Shown here piece after piece: positions 60,724 through 64,000 of a stretch of DNA of 64,000 nucleotides (the first letter of the stretch is position 1; each line of letters starts with the position of its first letter). The notes beneath the pieces were generated by a model. It was given only the letters and a program-made list of their open reading frames with translations. It ran no database searches and was not told the DNA's origin. The DNA comes from Acanthococcus lagerstroemiae (lineage: Eukaryota; Arthropoda; Insecta; Hemiptera; Eriococcidae): NCBI GenBank assembly GCA_031841125.1, contig CM063110.1:13945626-14009625 (forward strand). Reading direction: 5' to 3'. Position numbers and translations under genes: made by a program.

Positions 60724-61186
60724 TCAAAGACGTTTATACTACTACACTAGATACCTAACTTCAGCCTGCTAGTAGTATAAACCCTTCTCGCCAACCCCGC
60801 GTTTTAGTGTCCCATCTGCTAGCGTCACCGGTATAGAAAATCGGCTCCAATGCATTTTAAATGGGAAATTGGTCATTTTAAAGTCGCGCTTATTATATTT
60901 TGCCTGGGTAAAACGATCTGAAAATTGGACGAACCATGCATTCATATCTTGGAAGCCGGAAAATGTAAAAAAAAAACAATATGCTACCCTTCAATTTCTT
61001 TCTTTATTTTTTTAATTTGAACGCTGGCACTTCTACGCGAAATTTACCATGTATTTTAAATGGGAAAAATGACTATACCGGTGACTGGCAAACGCTTATG
61101 CAACATTCGCACAAAGTTTGGATACACTTATTTTACTATGGTAGTATAGGAAGCTAGGTATCTAGTGAAGTAGTAAACGTCTTTGA
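60724..61186. mobile_element. Foldback MITE, TCAAAGACGTTTA ends (463 bp)
   Basis: Left TCAAAGACGTTTATACTACT and right, on the other strand, TCAAAGACGTTTACTACTTC, with CACTAGATACCTA-CTTC following in both. Inner parts also pair (CACCGGTATAG, CATTTTAAATGGGAAA). No coding frame. Confidence 0.85.
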
Positions 61187-61456
61187 GTCTCATGTACGTT
61201 ACTAATGTTACGAGATTAGGACAGTATATCCTGATAGTGGAAATATCATGCACGTGTGATAGTTTGTGACAGCACCTGACACTCTGACAGCATTGCTGTC
61301 GCAGTTAGTGATAGAGATAGTTTGTTCACACTTCAGAGACGGCAACTATCGCCATAGGCACATCTTACAGTGCAGCCAGACGACACAGCCAACATGCGGT
61401 AGTCGGCATGCAAGCCTGCTTTTGCTGGTACCTATCATAATGTAAACAAGGCTTTA

Positions 61457-63809
61457 ACATACTCTGTCATGGAATACATCAGAACTGTCACCAAAATGAG
61501 GGGCATTACTTTTCACGCGACAAAGATAATGGGCCTTACTTCTCCGAGGGTAGAGTCCTTTTCGCTAGGCGCACTATACAAAATCGAATTACAGAGCGTG
61601 CTAAGCGATTATTTGTTTATATTCAAGGCTCAGTGTAATTTTCAGGGTTCGTATGGCTGTTAACACACTCTGCAGTGAAAACATCGAATTATCATAACTG
61701 CGACAAAGATAATGGGCCTTATTTCTCGGAGGATAGAGTCCTTTTCACTAGGCGCACTATACAAATCGAATTACAGAGCGTGCTAAGCGATTATTTGATT
61801 ATTTTCAAGGCTCAGTGTAATTTTCCGGGTTCGTATGGCTGTTAACATACTCTGCAGTGGAAACATCGAATTATCATAACTGCGACAAAGATAATGGGCC
61901 TTACTTCTTGGAGGATAGAGTCCTTTTTGCTAGGCGCACTATACAAATCGAATTACAGAGCGTGCTAAGCGATTATTTGTTTCTTTTCAAGGCTCAGTGT
62001 TATTTTCAGGGTTCGTATGGCTGTTAACACACTCTGCAGTGGGAACATCGAAACATCAAAACTGCGACAAAGATAATGGGCCTTACTCTTCCGAGGATAG
62101 AGTCCTTTTTGCTAGGTGCACTATACAAAATCGAATTCCAGAGTGTGCTAAGCGATTATTTGTTTATTTGCAAGGTTCAGTGTAATTTTCAGGGTTCGTA
62201 TGGCTGTTAACACACTCTGCAGTGGAAACATCGAATTATCAAAACTGCGACAAAGATAATGGGCCTTACTTCTCCGAATATAGAGTCCTATTCGCTAGAG
62301 GCACTATACAAAATCGAATTACAGAGTGCGCTAAGCGATTATTTGTTTCTTTTCAAGGCTCAGTGTAATTTTCAGGGTTCATACGGCTGTTAACACACTC
62401 TGCAGTGGAAACATCGAAACATCAAAACTGCGACAACGATAATGGGCCTTACTCTTCCGAGGATAGAGTCCTTTTTGCTAAGCGCACTATACAAAATCGA
62501 ATTACAGAGTGTGCTAAGCGATTACTTGTTACTTTGCAAGGTTCAGTGTAATTTTCAGGGTTCGTATGGCTGCTAACACACTCTGCAGTGGAAACATCGA
62601 ATTATCATAACTGCGACAAAGATAATGGGCCTTACTTATCGGAGGATAGAGTCCTTTTCGCTAGGCGCACTATACTAATCGAATTACAGAGCCTGCTAAG
62701 CGATTATTTGTTTATTTTCAAGGCTCAGTGTAATTTTCAGGGTTCGTATGGCTGTTAACACACTCTGCAGTGGAAACATCGAAACATCAAAATTGCGACA
62801 ATGATAATGGGCCTTACTCCTCGGAGGATAGAGTCCTTTTTGCTAAGCGCACTATACAAAATCGAATTACAGAGTGTGCTAAGCGATTATTTGTTACTTT
62901 GCAAGGTTCAGTGTAATTTTCAGGGTTCGAATGGCTGTTAACACACTCTGCAGTGGAAACATCGAATTATCATAACTGCGACAAAGATAATGGGCCTTAC
63001 TTATCGGAGGATAGAGTCCTTTTCGCTAGGCGCACTATACTAATCGAATTACAGAGCGTGCTAAGCGATTATTTGTTTATTTTCAAGGCTCAGTGTAATT
63101 TTCAGGGTTCATATGGCTGCTAACACACTCTGCAGTGCAAACATCGAAACATCAAAACTGCGACAAAGATAATGGGCCTTACTTTTTCGAGGATAGAGTC
63201 CTTTTCGCTAGGCGCACTACACAAAATCGAATTCCAGAGAGTGCTCAGCGATTATTTGTTTATTTTCAAGGTTCAGTGTAATTTTCAGGGTTCCTATAGC
63301 TGTTAACACACTCTGCAGTGAAAACATCGAAACATCGAAATCGCGACAAAGATAATGGGCCTTACTCTTCAGGGGATAGAGTCCTTTTCGCTAGGCGCAC
63401 TATACAAAATCGAATTACAGAGCGTGCTAAGCGATTATTTGTTTATTTTCAAAGCTCAGTGTAATTTTCAGGGTTCGTATGGCTGGTAACACACTCTGCA
63501 GTGGAAACATCGAAACATCGAAACTGCGACAAAGATAATGGGCCTTACTTTTCCGAGGATAGAGTCCTTTTCGCTAGGCACACTATACAAAATCGAATTA
63601 CAGAGCGTGCTAAGCGATTATTTGTTTATTTTCAAGGCTCAGTGTAATTTTCAGGGTTCGCATGGCTGTTAACACACTCTGCAGTGGAAACATCGAATTA
63701 TCAAAACTGCGACAAAGATAATGGGCCTTACTTTTCCGAGGATAGAGTCCTTTTCGCTAGGCGCACTATACAAAATCGAATTACAGAGTATGCTAAGCGA
63801 TTATTGGTA
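61457..63809. repeat. Satellite array, 13 units of 182-184 bp
   Basis: The marker GATAATGGGCCTTA occurs at 61525, 61708, 61890, 62072, 62255, 62438, 62621, 62803, 62986, 63168, 63351, 63534 and 63718. Units share GATAGAGTCCTTTT, GCTA(G/A)GCGCACTATAC, GTGCTAAGCGATTATTTG, TCAGTGTAATTTTCAGGG and AACACACTCTGCAGTG. The first unit is the most diverged and the last breaks off near 63809. Units 6-9 alternate between two variants, forming a dimer of about 365 bp. The open frames at 61469-61663 and 61997-62185 are inside the array and are not genes. Confidence 0.95.
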
Positions 63810-64000
63810 ACTTCCAAAGTTTGTCTTCAAGTAATTTGAGCCGGGTTATGAAACTCACCGAATTTAGTTAACGAAGTTTATTATTTACATACTTATATTA
63901 CAAAATAATGATGGAACGAAAAAAAGGAGAATTAACACGTTTTCATGAACAAAGGACTTAGATATCAGCAAACGTGATTCCACGATTCCACAGACAAATA
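63810..64000. other. Sequence beyond the satellite
   Basis: AT-rich, no gene or repeat recognised. Confidence 0.5.

Noticed and set aside
61469..62185. Two open frames of 62-64 codons with similar peptides
   Set aside because: They are units of the 183-bp satellite.
1..64000. CRISPR arrays, bacterial operons, tRNA and rRNA genes
   Set aside because: Looked for by eye and not found. The spliced genes and retroelements show this is animal nuclear DNA, and the satellite has no spacer structure. A tRNA scan could still find something missed.

Overview
This window is nuclear DNA of an animal, almost certainly an insect or close arthropod. It is AT-rich, intron-containing and packed with degenerate transposons. 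It holds two multi-exon genes on the + strand whose exon-intron structure can be read base by base. The first is nocturnin, an exonuclease/endonuclease/phosphatase-fold enzyme; its core exons lie at 46549-51425, and a probable first coding exon at 5017-5222 joins in frame across a 41-kb intron. The second is a 489-residue BTB-BACK-PHR protein at 53883-57482. The nocturnin peptide motifs resemble insect homologues. I cannot name the species.

Layout: 1-4280 is tandem and dispersed repeats. A CpG-rich promoter and 5' leader run from 4282 to 5016, followed by exon 1. The giant intron (5223-46548) contains a 67-bp minisatellite, an unrecognised two-exon gene on the - strand (12125-12985), a TA-flanked DNA element carrying a mitochondrial COX1 fragment (16523-17505), a hAT-type MITE with a perfect 8-bp target duplication (17603-18221), a 976-bp inverted-repeat element (18594-19569), two LINE fragments (about 30485-31960 and 44556-44985), a hAT transposase remnant (32388-32510), and CpG-rich unique islands at about 20030-21120 and 33320-34990 that could be alternative promoters. 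The core nocturnin exons follow; their fifth intron is filled by MITEs and a degenerate satellite. Then come the BTB gene, a dead THAP/DDE transposase interrupted by a MITE (58581-60210), several foldback elements, and a 13-unit, 183-bp satellite array (about 61457-63809).

The clearest unifying signal is a family of MITEs about 250-290 bp long, with terminal repeats starting GGACGCTGTTAAGC and an apparent 4-bp target duplication. Nine or so copies are spread over the window. One is split by a GC-rich hairpin element and another splits the dead transposase. Nocturnin and the BTB gene are not functionally linked as far as the sequence shows; they are neighbours in the same orientation. All family calls are by eye from motifs, without database searches.
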